A stretch of DNA of 64,000 nt from Pseudocercospora fijiensis CIRAD86 (lineage: Eukaryota; Ascomycota; Dothideomycetes; Mycosphaerellales; Mycosphaerellaceae), in contig NW_006921541.1 in assembly GCF_000340215.1 (NCBI RefSeq), positions 2,329,527 to 2,393,526 of the forward strand, written 5' to 3'. This document shows positions 21,902 through 31,503 of the stretch, piece by piece. The notes beneath the pieces were generated by a model, which did not search any database, was not told where the DNA came from, and worked only from the letters and a program-made list of their open reading frames with translations. The stretch's first letter is position 1. Every line of letters starts with the position of its first letter. Position numbers and translations under genes: made by a program.

Positions 21902-22697
21902 ATGGCAGAGCAAGAAGAACACCAATATCATCCCAAGGATGCGATAGGCGAGACGATCCGTGCGACCCTGGCGACCGGCGGTGCAGGTCTGTTCGTGTCG
22001 TCCATCCAGAACACCCTCAAAAAGCAGAATGTCGGCGCATTGGGTGTCTTTACACGGACGGGAGGCACAATCGCAGCTTTTGGTAAGGACGAGGTGAAAA
22101 GAGCTACCTCTTGGCGCGAATCGAAGAGCTGATGACGGTGCAGCTGGTATTGGAGGAGCATACGCATTCGCCAAGACAGCATCAGCAAACCTGAGACAGA
22201 AGGACGATAGCTGGAATAATGCTATCGGTGGCTTCTTCGGTGGAAGTGTGCTTGGTCTGGGATGTACGTGAGAGCCATGGTCAATTCAGAAGGCAAACTC
22301 CCTAACATATGATGACTAGCCCGCTCCTTGGCAGCGTCTCTGGGTTACGGCGCAGGCTTCGCAGTCATTCTAGCTGCTTTCAACTATACAGGTGGGCGAT
22401 TTATGGGAACAAGACTTGACGATGGAGTAGATGAGGTCAGCCGGAAAGAGTACATGCGGAAAAACAGGAGACGGCCGATTGAGGAGACCATAAATGAGCT
22501 GGGAGAGGGAAGAGGTGCGTACACTGATGAGACTGCGGACAGGATGCGGCGATGCAGATCGTAGCAGGAATCTCCATCGACTCCAAAGTAGTACTGACAT
22601 TTCTGCAGGCATTTACGGACCAGGCTATGAGCAGCGAAGAGCAGAGCGCATCAAGGAGCGATATGGAATTGATGTGCCGGTGCAGTCGACCGCATAA
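21902..22697 (+). CDS. Complex I subunit, 21.3-kDa type / NDUFA11-like, Tim17-Tim22-Tim23 family (4 exons, 194 aa)
   Basis: Accessory membrane-arm subunit of mitochondrial NADH:ubiquinone oxidoreductase. Exons are 21902-22082, 22144-22263, 22320-22514 and 22609-22697. All three introns (61, 56 and 94 bp) are phase 1. The spliced protein has the Tim17-family glycine-rich hydrophobic segments (GGAGLFVSSIQNTLKKQNVG, GGTIAAFGAGIGGAY, GGFFGGSVLGLG) and the fungal tail RKEYMRKNRRRPIEETINE then GYEQRRAERIKERYGIDVP. Such tails mark the fungal 21.3-kDa complex I subunit rather than an import translocase. The ATG at 21902 is preferred over the non-ATG extension to 21887. Confidence 0.88.
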
Positions 22698-23425
22698 ACG
22701 AATACCAGGGCATGGTAGGCGTAGCTTGGGACGTGTACATATATACTTACAAACAGAGATTCCCATATATGATAGTACGGCATTTTACGGGCGGCCGCAA
22801 TGCGAACACTGACGTTCACAGCTTTTGAAGGGGATGAAAGAATGCGTTTACTGCAGCCCAGCTCTTTTGCTGTTGGTCGGCTTGCAAGATACACCGATGC
22901 TCGTAAGAAGTACTGTGGCAGGAAATCGAACAGGCTGCTGGAGTTACTCCTTGGGGAATATCTTGCTACCATTCCCGACAGAACAACCTCGCATTACAGC
23001 GTCCTCTCCTGGTATCACGAGACTTAGCAGACGTGCAACCCAGCCTGGAAGAGCTTCACTGGAGCCACAGGCGCCTACTCGAGATAACAACCTTCATTCG
23101 CTGCCCCGGAAACGCACCAATTACGATCGCCAATAACCTTGACGGGCTCGAGTTCAAAGGCTATGTCCGGTCCCAACAATGGCATTTGCTGCGGCATCTC
23201 CAAGTCTGGAGGGAAGTGAACAGTTGCAGCCATCACTGGACTCACGGCTGATTTGGTATTTAATCTTTCTGGCTGCTTAGTATTCGCTTCTTCCTCTACA
23301 GACTTTCAAAGAGAGCCTACCCAGGTCACACCTTATAAGTCACTACCACCCTCGAAGATCAAGCATCCTGAGACTTGTCTCGCAAACCAACAGATCACTG
23401 CCTCGACCTCACTACCTGTCTCATC
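22698..23425. other. Intergenic region, nothing recognised
   Basis: About 730 bp between two plus-strand genes, presumably holding the 3' UTR of the complex I gene and the promoter of the next. No supported gene, RNA or repeat. Confidence 0.5.
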
Positions 23426-24463
23426 ATGAAGCTGAAAAATCAAGGCCCAGTGGGCGTCCGCAGCCAGCATGTGCAAATCATTAAAGAGATCGCCCGCAAC
23501 CTTGGCACTCCCGGTGGTCCCTTGGATCTCATTCCCCCGTGTCTCCGATCGATTCGAAAATACGTCAATGAGCCTTACTTCGATGAGGACTCCAAGAATT
23601 GGGCGCTGATCATACTCAGACTTCTTAAGCAGATCTCGGCATTGCTAAGCAGCAATATCACCATTCGTGACATTCAGAGCCATATTCAAGCAGCCTATGA
23701 GGCACACAATCTGGACAGAGAAACACGTGTTTTCGAATACGAAATTTTGCTTCAGGCTTACGGGAGTCTAAGTGTTTTGGCCGCGGCCTCTCTTTCTTTC
23801 GATGATTCCCGCTCCCTCGAAAGTCTCCTCGATGCACCCTTCGTGGAGCTACTCAAACAAACGGTTGGTAACAACTTCCGGTTCATCAATAGAGGCTATG
23901 TGGTCACAAAAGAGTCCCCTTCGTACGCTCAACTCCACGCCTGGGCTCTCAAGATTCGCGAGCTTCTCCAGGAGACTGACTGGAATGTCGAACGTGCTCG
24001 AGAGCTCATTCAGCGCACAATTCAAGAATCTGGGCAGGCTGCATTGTCTATCTCGCTTCTTGAACGTGCTAAGATCATTGCTGTTGAAGAAAAGACCAGG
24101 AGGGATCTCATTTTCTCAGCTCGACTCTGGCACGAATTGGAGTCGCCCGATCCTGATAATGCCACATGGCTAAACCATCTCGAGGGCGAAGAACTCGACG
24201 CCAACACTACACAAAATGCCGAATCTGGAAATGATGCAATCGACGTACGCTCACCGCCAACGGAAGATATCATGATGGCAGCTGGTAGCGACGAAACCGC
24301 GCCCACTCAAGATTTCGTTGAGCAATCCGCACCATCCACAAGAGGGACCAAGCGGAGTAACGAATATGATACAGAGGACACGTCGCAAGAAGACCGTATG
24401 CCCAAGAGGCAACGTCTAGCACCCACATCTTCCCGTAGAGAGCGCAGGAAAGGTCGTCGTTGA
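23426..24463 (+). CDS. Hypothetical nuclear-type protein, paralogue-like to next gene (345 aa)
   Basis: A single-exon frame; the ATG at 23426 is chosen over the TTG at 23375. I do not recognise the family. The first 230 residues look alpha-helical. A segment from Trp173 (WALKIRELLQETDWNVERAR, then LIQRTIQESGQAALSISLLERAKIIAVEEK) aligns by eye with Trp102 onward of the gene at 25322, with matching W, R-x-L, T, A-R-x-L, R and A-x-x-x-A-x-x-E-E positions. Residues about 260-320 are acidic and low complexity. The end is strongly basic (KRSNEY, PKRQRL, RRERRKGRR), suggesting nuclear import. Both genes run the same way, 860 bp apart, so a tandem duplication followed by divergence is inferred. Confidence 0.7.
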   Translation: MKLKNQGPVGVRSQHVQIIKEIARNLGTPGGPLDLIPPCLRSIRKYVNEPYFDEDSKNWALIILRLLKQISALLSSNITIRDIQSHIQAAYEAHNLDRETRVFEYEILLQAYGSLSVLAAASLSFDDSRSLESLLDAPFVELLKQTVGNNFRFINRGYVVTKESPSYAQLHAWALKIRELLQETDWNVERARELIQRTIQESGQAALSISLLERAKIIAVEEKTRRDLIFSARLWHELESPDPDNATWLNHLEGEELDANTTQNAESGNDAIDVRSPPTEDIMMAAGSDETAPTQDFVEQSAPSTRGTKRSNEYDTEDTSQEDRMPKRQRLAPTSSRRERRKGRR

Positions 24464-25321
24464 TCCAAGCGACAGCTTTCGAGACTTGGGCGCTTGAGCT
24501 CAGATGAGCTATCAGACCAGGAACGTAAGCACTTCTACTGGAGCATATTTCTTCCTATGCTCCAGGCAGGAACTGCTATAGCGTTCTTGAAGGATATCAT
24601 CTCAAGAATGAGGACATATTGCGCATTGCACGAGCCCGGTTTCCGGAGCTCCAAACCCCCATCATTTATTAGTTATTTGGCAGACATTAGCTTCGCTACG
24701 AGAATAAAGCAGAGCTTTTCTAGGGAAATCTGGCAGGCACATGTCGCCCCTACTCAGTTTTCCATGATACCTAGCAGCGCAAGTTACGCACTCTCTGACT
24801 CTTCCGCCACCTACTCTTAACTTGGTCAATCTGAAAAAGTCGAAGGACCAAATGTATAGAAAGATCTTACGATCGAGATCAGGTGCGAAATGGACTCGCG
24901 GTAGGTATCAAGTGTCTCCCTTCTTCTCTAGAATCAGGCCGAAGCAATAACGCCGCAGGAAGTTGTGACAATCTCCATCGCCTCTTTCCCAGAATCACAA
25001 ACACTTTGTTACCTTGCCGTCGGAAGACCTGCAATGCCTTCACTCAATTTGGTAAACGTGGCAGCGTGGTGAAGGGGCGCGCTTCACAAGCACTACGCAT
25101 GAACAGTCACAGGCACGCTGGCCCTTGTCGTGGCTCTCATATCTTCTTTAAAATCATTTATTACCTTTCAACTGCTAAATCTGCATCGACACCTCGACCT
25201 ACATCGACCGACAACGTCCAAAGCATCTTGGTCTAAGACATATCTCTCAACGCATATCTGAACCATCTCGACCTAAGTCATATTACCTGAGACATCTCAC
25301 CCAAGACATATTTCAACCACA
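24464..25321. other. Intergenic region between the two paralogue-like genes
   Basis: About 860 bp. The last 120 bp before the next ATG contain repeated AAGACATAT / TGAGACATCTC-like words (about 25233-25318). Frames such as 24494-24820 rely on non-ATG starts and are not supported. Confidence 0.45.
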
Positions 25322-25966
25322 ATGCAGGACCAACACTATGCATATCAGTATCATGAGGACCCCACAACTACGATAAATCGTGCTCTACGGCATGCGACCG
25401 GATACACACAACGTCAGTGGGACCAGAACATCATGCCAGCATCAAACCCTCGTAGCATCGGCGACATCATGATCTATAACTTCGTACCACCACGAGAACG
25501 GAACATGAGAGACAACGAGATCACCCGATTCAGAAATCTTTCCGGCCTTGACATCCACGACATCATCCCATTCTCCACCAAACCTAGCGACTTTCCCCCC
25601 AACCCACAGAATCTCTCTAGCTCTTGGCTAGAAAATTGTCGGAAGCTGGTGGAGAAGACTGGAAACGACGACCAGAAGGCTCGGAGACTCGTTCGTCAGG
25701 CTGTGTATGAGCGTACAGGAGTTGCGGGCGATGTCATGGTTCGCAAAGATCTGCTTGCTGCGAGAGATCTGGCGATCAAGGAGGAAGGCTTCCAGCTAGG
25801 CCATGCTCAGGGATATACTAATGGACATGCCGATGGACATGCTGCAGGACTTACAGATCAGGGTTATGCGGTGGGATTCAAGGACGGTCGTCGCCAGGCG
25901 TGGGCTGAGAGGGAGAAGATTGCAGCCAATCCAGACGACCTGATGGATCTTACGCAGGAGGATTGA
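25322..25966 (+). CDS. Hypothetical protein with GX3 glycine repeat (214 aa)
   Basis: A single-exon frame with ATG, family unknown. The middle part from Trp102 (WLENCRKLVEKTG, then ARRLVRQAVYERTG and LLAARDLAIKEE) resembles the helical segment of the upstream gene. It runs directly into glycines spaced every four residues: 156, 160, 164, 168, 172, 176, then 181, 185 and 189. This pattern resembles the deca-GX3 motif of Yae1 and Lto1, which form a helical adaptor complex for Fe-S cluster insertion into Rli1. The rest of the protein does not look like Yae1 or Lto1. An acidic tail (PDDLMDLTQED) ends it. Function is not assigned. Confidence 0.68.
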   Translation: MQDQHYAYQYHEDPTTTINRALRHATGYTQRQWDQNIMPASNPRSIGDIMIYNFVPPRERNMRDNEITRFRNLSGLDIHDIIPFSTKPSDFPPNPQNLSSSWLENCRKLVEKTGNDDQKARRLVRQAVYERTGVAGDVMVRKDLLAARDLAIKEEGFQLGHAQGYTNGHADGHAAGLTDQGYAVGFKDGRRQAWAEREKIAANPDDLMDLTQED

Positions 25967-27302
25967 GTTTTGTTATTGGAGCATGCATGAATTACCACGA
26001 GCACAAACGAGTTGAAATCGGCTGCAGCTTCTAGAAGCTAGAAGAGTTGGCGCCACCGTATTCCCAAGCATTATCTTTTCTTTCTTTCGAGTTTTCGGAG
26101 TGTGTGTAGGTGAGGTCGAAGACGCTATCGCCAACTTCACCTCAGGTGAGTCCTCGCTCTAGTCCTTACACATCACTTTACGTATGAGGCTCCAGGTCGG
26201 AGCGTAGAAAAGTAAGATTGAATCTGCTCTCGCCAACTTCACTACAGGTCAGTCCTCGCACGCTCACTCCGATTATTGAGGGAAGCTTTGCGCTCGACTG
26301 CAAGCTTAACGAATCTTGTGTGCGTTAAAAGCTAGAAGCGTTGCAGGTGAAGTATCGGGTCAACTGAATTCACCCATCTCCGAATCGCTATGATTGTACG
26401 ATATGGGCTGTAGATTCCACAAGTCAGCAGAACTGGCACTAATGCCTAGGCAAGCAACGTAATTCGGTTGTTCGCAGTGTCCGGAGCGTGTATAAATGAA
26501 GGTGAGGATGCATATGCTAACCTCACCTTGTACTTTAGACTCGCTCGGAATATTGACGATGGCTTTGCGCTCGCCTTCGGACCTGTTGCATATTGTGGTT
26601 GTGTAGTGACTCGAAGCTCTCGGAGTTAAGTGTTGCGATCCCCTATCATTTTAATTCCAACCGTGTTTGCAATCTACCTTGGCCAAAAATTGGCACCGGC
26701 GCGAGATCCTAATCAGACAGCAGATACGACTTCGTGAAACCGGACGGCTTTTGAGCATACCAGCTATGGCTTAAAGGTCCAGTTCGGCAAGTGGTCAGCA
26801 CAATCAGCATGTATCTCCGGCCCCAAATATGATGGGCAAGGACTGTTGATGTAGAGCAACGAAGTCAATGATGCGTGGGACTACAAGACGTGAAGTCGAT
26901 GAAAGTTTGAGTTGAGGCGGGAAGATCCAGGCCACCGCCAGACTTGGCAAACCTCATGCATCACTTGGTCGTCTCGACCGTCATTCACGGCTCGATGGCG
27001 TAGTCTGCACGTCCTCAGTCCTGGCCCATGCATAATCGAAAACCATTCGATGAATACGGCGGTGGACATGCATTTTGATCGCGTCTTGCATGAGTTCTAG
27101 TGAATATCATATTAACTCTCAAATATGTTCAGAATGAAACCATACAGACAGACGCTACGCTTCAACTTCGCTCCGCCCATCTGCCCAACGGCATGACGAA
27201 AAGGGTATCTTCGATTCGGATCTTTTGCACACATGCTGATGTTTCGCGCCAAAGCGTCTTACTGTCGTCTTCTTCATCCACCCGAACTCTTCCAACATCA
27301 CT
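25967..27302. other. Intergenic region with diverged short repeats
   Basis: About 1.3 kb with no supported gene. The left half carries the diverged repeats given separately; the right half holds the 3' region of VPS41. No RNA gene was recognised. Confidence 0.45.
26085..26580. repeat. Diverged non-coding repeats
   Basis: The words TCGCCAACTTCAC followed by AGGTSAGTCCTCGC occur at about 26128-26157 and 26229-26258. GGAGYGTGTRTA followed by GGTGAGG occurs at about 26098 and 26484. GCTTTGCGCTCG occurs near 26285 and 26561. The pattern suggests an old local duplication of a unit of about 100 bp. There is no coding frame. Confidence 0.4.
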
Positions 27303-30300
27303 TCATGCACCTTCGGGTATCATACACCTCTGACATCCACCTTTGACCACATTGCCAATGATGTGCGCATGAGCGACCTTTGCGCCGACACTTCGACCAC
27401 TGTATCCTCCTTCCTCGCCTTCGTCAGCAGCACGGTGCATTTGTCGGATGATATCTTCCGCTTCGTCGGTTCCGCGCGTATCTGGATTCGCGTCAAGGAG
27501 GCAAGAGAGGTGGTAAACGTGACCGCATGCGAAGCCGATGAGGGTTTCTTTTTCTACGAAGGAAGTCAGCAAGCGTTCTCGATGTGCTGATACTGCGAAC
27601 TTACCATTCTCAATGAAGGCCTCACCACAGCCGACACAGCATCCGAGCTCGGCAGGTCTATGCGCATCACTCTTCCTCCTCGGCTTGGGCACAGGCAGTG
27701 CATCTCCATCAGGAACTTTGGTCGGCACATCGTGCACTTTCAGCTCCACCTTCGTTGGTGCCAAGTCGTGGATGACCTCGAATCTCACGCCCTTCTTACG
27801 ACCGGCTCGGAGTGTGTCCATGCCTGTGCTCACTTCGCCTCGCAGCACTTTGGCAACGCCTTCAGAGATGGAAAGCTGAATCTCAAATTCTCGCACCAGA
27901 CGCTGGATACCATGCTTGAGACCCTCAATTTCCAGACCTTCGGGTATCCTTCTCACGACATCAATAGGGTTGAATGCAGCAGCAGCGCCGACCTCTTCGA
28001 GTAGACCTCGAATGAAAGTCGGCTTGCCCATGCTGTACTCGAGCAGGTCTTCCCACAGATCTGGATTTTCCTTCGCAAATTCGATAGCCTGCCTGACGTC
28101 GCCAAGCTCTCCAATGATGAGGTTAAGTGCGCGCCTAGTCTGACCAGTCTTGCTATAGATGTGGACAAGTTCGGGTATGTAGTGTCGTCTCTCGCATATT
28201 TCTGCGGCCTTATCGAAGCTATAGACCTCGCTGCGTTTCAGAAATGTCAGCAGCAAGTCGCGATCGTATTCGGCGAAGAGACGAATGGCAAGGTCGGCAT
28301 TGTCCTCAACCAACATTCGACCTTCTTCTCCTCTCTGATTAGCCTTTCCTCGTGGCAAGGGTGTCGCTGTGCTACTACTAGCATTCCAAAGCGCCCGGAA
28401 GTAGAAGAAGAGGAAAGGCTGAAAACCGTCGCCTTTGCGCTGGAGCTGCCGAATGACTTCAGGCGCAGGTATCGTGCCTCGGATTGCTTCATCGACAAGC
28501 AACTGGACGGCTTCAGAGCTGGCCTCTTCCAATTCCGAGAGCGGTGCAGAGCGCATCTGCTCTTTCGTCACCCGAAGCATGAGCAGGCCAGGTACATCAT
28601 CGGCCACGGCATCAATCAACTTATCTTCTTTGATCAGTGTAAATGCTCTTTCGGCATCCTGAAGAGCAACGAAGCAGCGGAGGGCGTCCTTTGCTCTGCC
28701 ATCCGCCAGGTAGAGCTTACCCAACGATTCCATCAGGAGTCGCCAATCCCGGCCCTTGACGCCACCCTCTACGCTGTCTTCAGCAACTTCTCCGGACTCC
28801 AGTCGATCTTCAATTGCGGAAATTACACTTCGTACGTCGAAGAGCTCTGGGTCCCATTGATCCAGCAGGCCGACCAATCGCGTCGCATCTTTGACGATGT
28901 AGTGGCCGAGAATGACCTCATATACCAAGCTTGGCAACGGCGGCCTGAGAGAGGTTGAGGGAATGTAGGGTGTAATCTCATCAAATCTGTTCGCCTGAGC
29001 GAAAGTCCACACCCAGTGCTCCCACCTTGCACTCGTGCCAAGCACCACCCCGGCGACCTGACCGGCTTTTTCCCAGTCTTCTAATGCAACGAGTTGTGAG
29101 AGCCAGAGATCACCAATCCGCCGCTTCTCCTTCTGTGCGGATGAGTTGTGCGCTCGCAGTGCTGTCGTGCCTGTCGCTTGTGAGTCCGAGTCCGATGCGA
29201 AAAAGTCAGCCAAGCTACCATTGCTGTTCACGCCCTTGGTCGGCGACGTTGGATCTGATGCAGAAGCCTGCGTATCTAATGTGTCCACGGCTTCAGGATG
29301 CTCGTCGATGAGGTGCCAAGCTTCTCCGTACTGATGATGCTCAAGCAGCCGTTCGAGGTGGTCGGAGAGCTCTCGCTTGACGGCCATGACACAGTCGTAA
29401 GGACTGTGAATGAAGACTTTGAGTCCTGGTTCTAGTGCGTACGGATGTGCGTCAACTCGTCTTCGTTCAGGCGTTACTGTCGCATCTCGTGCAGAGCCTG
29501 GGCGGCCACTGGAGGTGAATGACATTGTTCTACCATCCGTCTCCTTCCCATCGCTGCCGGAGCTGAAAACGCTTGCGCTGGAAGAGAAAATTCGGGTGGC
29601 GTAGCCTCCGCTCGTGACTGCAGCATTGACAGTCATATCTCGAGTAGCATCCCAGATTCCTTCTAACTTGCCTCTCTGCTCACGAGCAGCTTTTTCTGGT
29701 AATGGCGGTGGCATGTATGATGTGCCAAGATGGTAGTCTTGGGCCGTGAGTGTCTCATATCGCGACATGGAAAGCTCGTCAAGCTCGACTTCTTCGCCAT
29801 TTGCCACTGTAACCAGCCGCAGATGAGGCGCGAGTCCAGTGTGTCGATGCTGCCGTCCTCTCCGTTCAGGCTTCGAGTCTTTATCGCCCGGCAGCTGAAT
29901 CGGTCTGTCGTCATCGTCTCGTGTCCGGTAGGCCAGGATTGCGAGCAAAGATGGCGTGTACAGGCTGATGCCGGAGATAATACAGTCTCGGAATTGCAGT
30001 TTGTGGATGATGTCTGCACTGCCAACCTGGCGCTTGGAAATTGGACCTGCAGGCGTGGAACTCCCAGATTGGACGTGTAGTATCCAAGCAGTGTCGCCCC
30101 ATCCAACCACGAGCTTCTCTATCTTCTTCTTGCCCTTGCTTGGCGTGTTATGTGCTGCACTGCTACCATTGATGCCGTTTGTGCCTTCGTCATGGCCGCC
30201 TCCAGTGGCAAGCTCATCACTCTCCAAGCTCTGCTCGTCGATCCACTCACATCGGGCCTTCCATACTGTCGCCATGTCTTCCCAGACTCTCCGATTGGGC

Positions 30301-31265
30301 TTCGCAGCGTGTGCGATCCTTTTCCATGCGTCTTCCTGGTGCTCACTGCCAAGGTGTAGATGTGTTCGCATGATCTTGATGCCCTCCTCATTGACCCAGA
30401 CCACCCACTTTCCGCTCAGACTCCACTTAATGTTGCTGATCGCACCTTCCCCAGAATGAAGACTGGTGTCCGTCCCAGTACCGCCGCCCAAACCAATTGC
30501 ACCAAGCCATCCTGAAGCTGCAGCTGCAGCACTGTTGGTGTTGGCCTCTGTTGTCACTCCTGCCTTGCCTCCCGCTGTGAGAATAAGTTTGCCTGCCAAG
30601 CCTCCAGAAAGATACATCCGATCAGTCCTGTACTCTGGCGACATTGCGATGGCATTGACTGGTCTGGCGAAGTTGCGTAACTGTACATCCTGAGGATCCA
30701 CGAGATTCTGTATACAGACATGGCCATCTTGAGAACTGGTTGCAATGTAGATTTGATTATTCGGCGTATTCGGTACGGCAGTCTGTTGGGGTCGTTGCGA
30801 TGCTTTCGGGCTGTTCATCCGCGTACTCGTCCTTGACAGCGGTGGTGGTTTCGGTTGCGATCCAGGCGTGCCAAAAAGTGTCGCATTGCCAGTCTCTGAT
30901 CTTACCAGTACAGGTTTCGGCGGCCTCGGACTGACATCAACAGCTGTTACCATTGCTGAATGTGCCCTATACGTCCTCAAGCTCTCCATGGTCGGCACGG
31001 CAAATACGTGTATGCTACCATTATGCGTGCCTACGACCATCTTGTCTCCTGTCACCAGGAAGGCGCTCGTAGAGTCCGCGCGGTATACATTTGCCAGATT
31101 CCCAGTCAGCTTTGCGTATTTCAGCTTGGGCTCCTCATCGTCCTCGTCTTCCTCCTCCGCTTCCTCATCGTCGCCATCGTCGTTGGCGGGAGCCGCGGAG
31201 GACTCATCGCGTTTCGTTCTGTCCCGGTCCTCTTTCTTCTCCGTCTGTGGGAGCTGCGCAGACAT
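27303..31265 (-). CDS. VPS41: VPS41, HOPS tethering complex subunit (intron retained in the open frame; about 1303 aa)
   Basis: Subunit of the HOPS complex that tethers membranes before fusion at the vacuole/lysosome and binds Rab7/Ypt7. The layout is an acidic N-terminus (residues 25-48), a WD40-like beta-propeller starting at LKYAKLTGN and GTHNGSIHVF, a long helical clathrin-heavy-chain-repeat/TPR region, and a C-terminal RING-H2 (CC at 1209-1210, VGC at 1213, later ACGHVYHLSC). The frame runs unbroken for 1320 codons. A 51-bp segment at 27604-27554 has a GTAAGT donor, a GCTGAC branch-like site and a CGTAG acceptor, and is a multiple of three. Removing it joins AFIEN to EKETLIGFACGH, tightening the zinc-binding spacing, so the protein is probably 1303 residues. 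It is divergent from the DUF155 gene. Confidence 0.92.
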   Translation of the reverse strand: MSAQLPQTEKKEDRDRTKRDESSAAPANDDGDDEEAEEEDEDDEEPKLKYAKLTGNLANVYRADSTSAFLVTGDKMVVGTHNGSIHVFAVPTMESLRTYRAHSAMVTAVDVSPRPPKPVLVRSETGNATLFGTPGSQPKPPPLSRTSTRMNSPKASQRPQQTAVPNTPNNQIYIATSSQDGHVCIQNLVDPQDVQLRNFARPVNAIAMSPEYRTDRMYLSGGLAGKLILTAGGKAGVTTEANTNSAAAAASGWLGAIGLGGGTGTDTSLHSGEGAISNIKWSLSGKWVVWVNEEGIKIMRTHLHLGSEHQEDAWKRIAHAAKPNRRVWEDMATVWKARCEWIDEQSLESDELATGGGHDEGTNGINGSSAAHNTPSKGKKKIEKLVVGWGDTAWILHVQSGSSTPAGPISKRQVGSADIIHKLQFRDCIISGISLYTPSLLAILAYRTRDDDDRPIQLPGDKDSKPERRGRQHRHTGLAPHLRLVTVANGEEVELDELSMSRYETLTAQDYHLGTSYMPPPLPEKAAREQRGKLEGIWDATRDMTVNAAVTSGGYATRIFSSSASVFSSGSDGKETDGRTMSFTSSGRPGSARDATVTPERRRVDAHPYALEPGLKVFIHSPYDCVMAVKRELSDHLERLLEHHQYGEAWHLIDEHPEAVDTLDTQASASDPTSPTKGVNSNGSLADFFASDSDSQATGTTALRAHNSSAQKEKRRIGDLWLSQLVALEDWEKAGQVAGVVLGTSARWEHWVWTFAQANRFDEITPYIPSTSLRPPLPSLVYEVILGHYIVKDATRLVGLLDQWDPELFDVRSVISAIEDRLESGEVAEDSVEGGVKGRDWRLLMESLGKLYLADGRAKDALRCFVALQDAERAFTLIKEDKLIDAVADDVPGLLMLRVTKEQMRSAPLSELEEASSEAVQLLVDEAIRGTIPAPEVIRQLQRKGDGFQPFLFFYFRALWNASSSTATPLPRGKANQRGEEGRMLVEDNADLAIRLFAEYDRDLLLTFLKRSEVYSFDKAAEICERRHYIPELVHIYSKTGQTRRALNLIIGELGDVRQAIEFAKENPDLWEDLLEYSMGKPTFIRGLLEEVGAAAAFNPIDVVRRIPEGLEIEGLKHGIQRLVREFEIQLSISEGVAKVLRGEVSTGMDTLRAGRKKGVRFEVIHDLAPTKVELKVHDVPTKVPDGDALPVPKPRRKSDAHRPAELGCCVGCGEAFIENGKFAVSAHRERLLTSFVEKETLIGFACGHVYHLSCLLDANPDTRGTDEAEDIIRQMHRAADEGEEGGYSGRSVGAKVAHAHIIGNVVKGGCQRCMIPEGA

Positions 31266-31503
31266 GCTGCATTACGCATCGAGGCGATCGTATCCGCGCC
31301 TCTCGTGTGATTCTATCGCATAGTCGTATTGCCTGGGAAGGACGTGTTTGTGTAGGATCAAAGCTATGCCTGCTTCAAGGTTGGCGATGATGTCGCTTGC
31401 CGAGCCCGACACGAGACGCGGTCGATCCGCCGTTTCCAGAGACACTTTGGTACTGAACCCCAATCAGCATTAAATACTTTGATTTGATGTGAAAGAGTCG
31501 ACG
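31266..31503. promoter_or_regulatory. Shared divergent promoter, VPS41 / DUF155 gene
   Basis: Only 238 bp separate the two divergent start codons, so a bidirectional promoter is inferred. Confidence 0.5.

Noticed and set aside
24494..24820. 108-codon frame after the first paralogue-like gene
   Set aside because: It starts at a non-ATG codon, has no motif and no splice link to the neighbouring genes.
28161..28958. 265-codon plus-strand open frame inside VPS41
   Set aside because: It is antisense to a strongly conserved gene, has no recognisable domain, and arises from the codon bias of the real strand.
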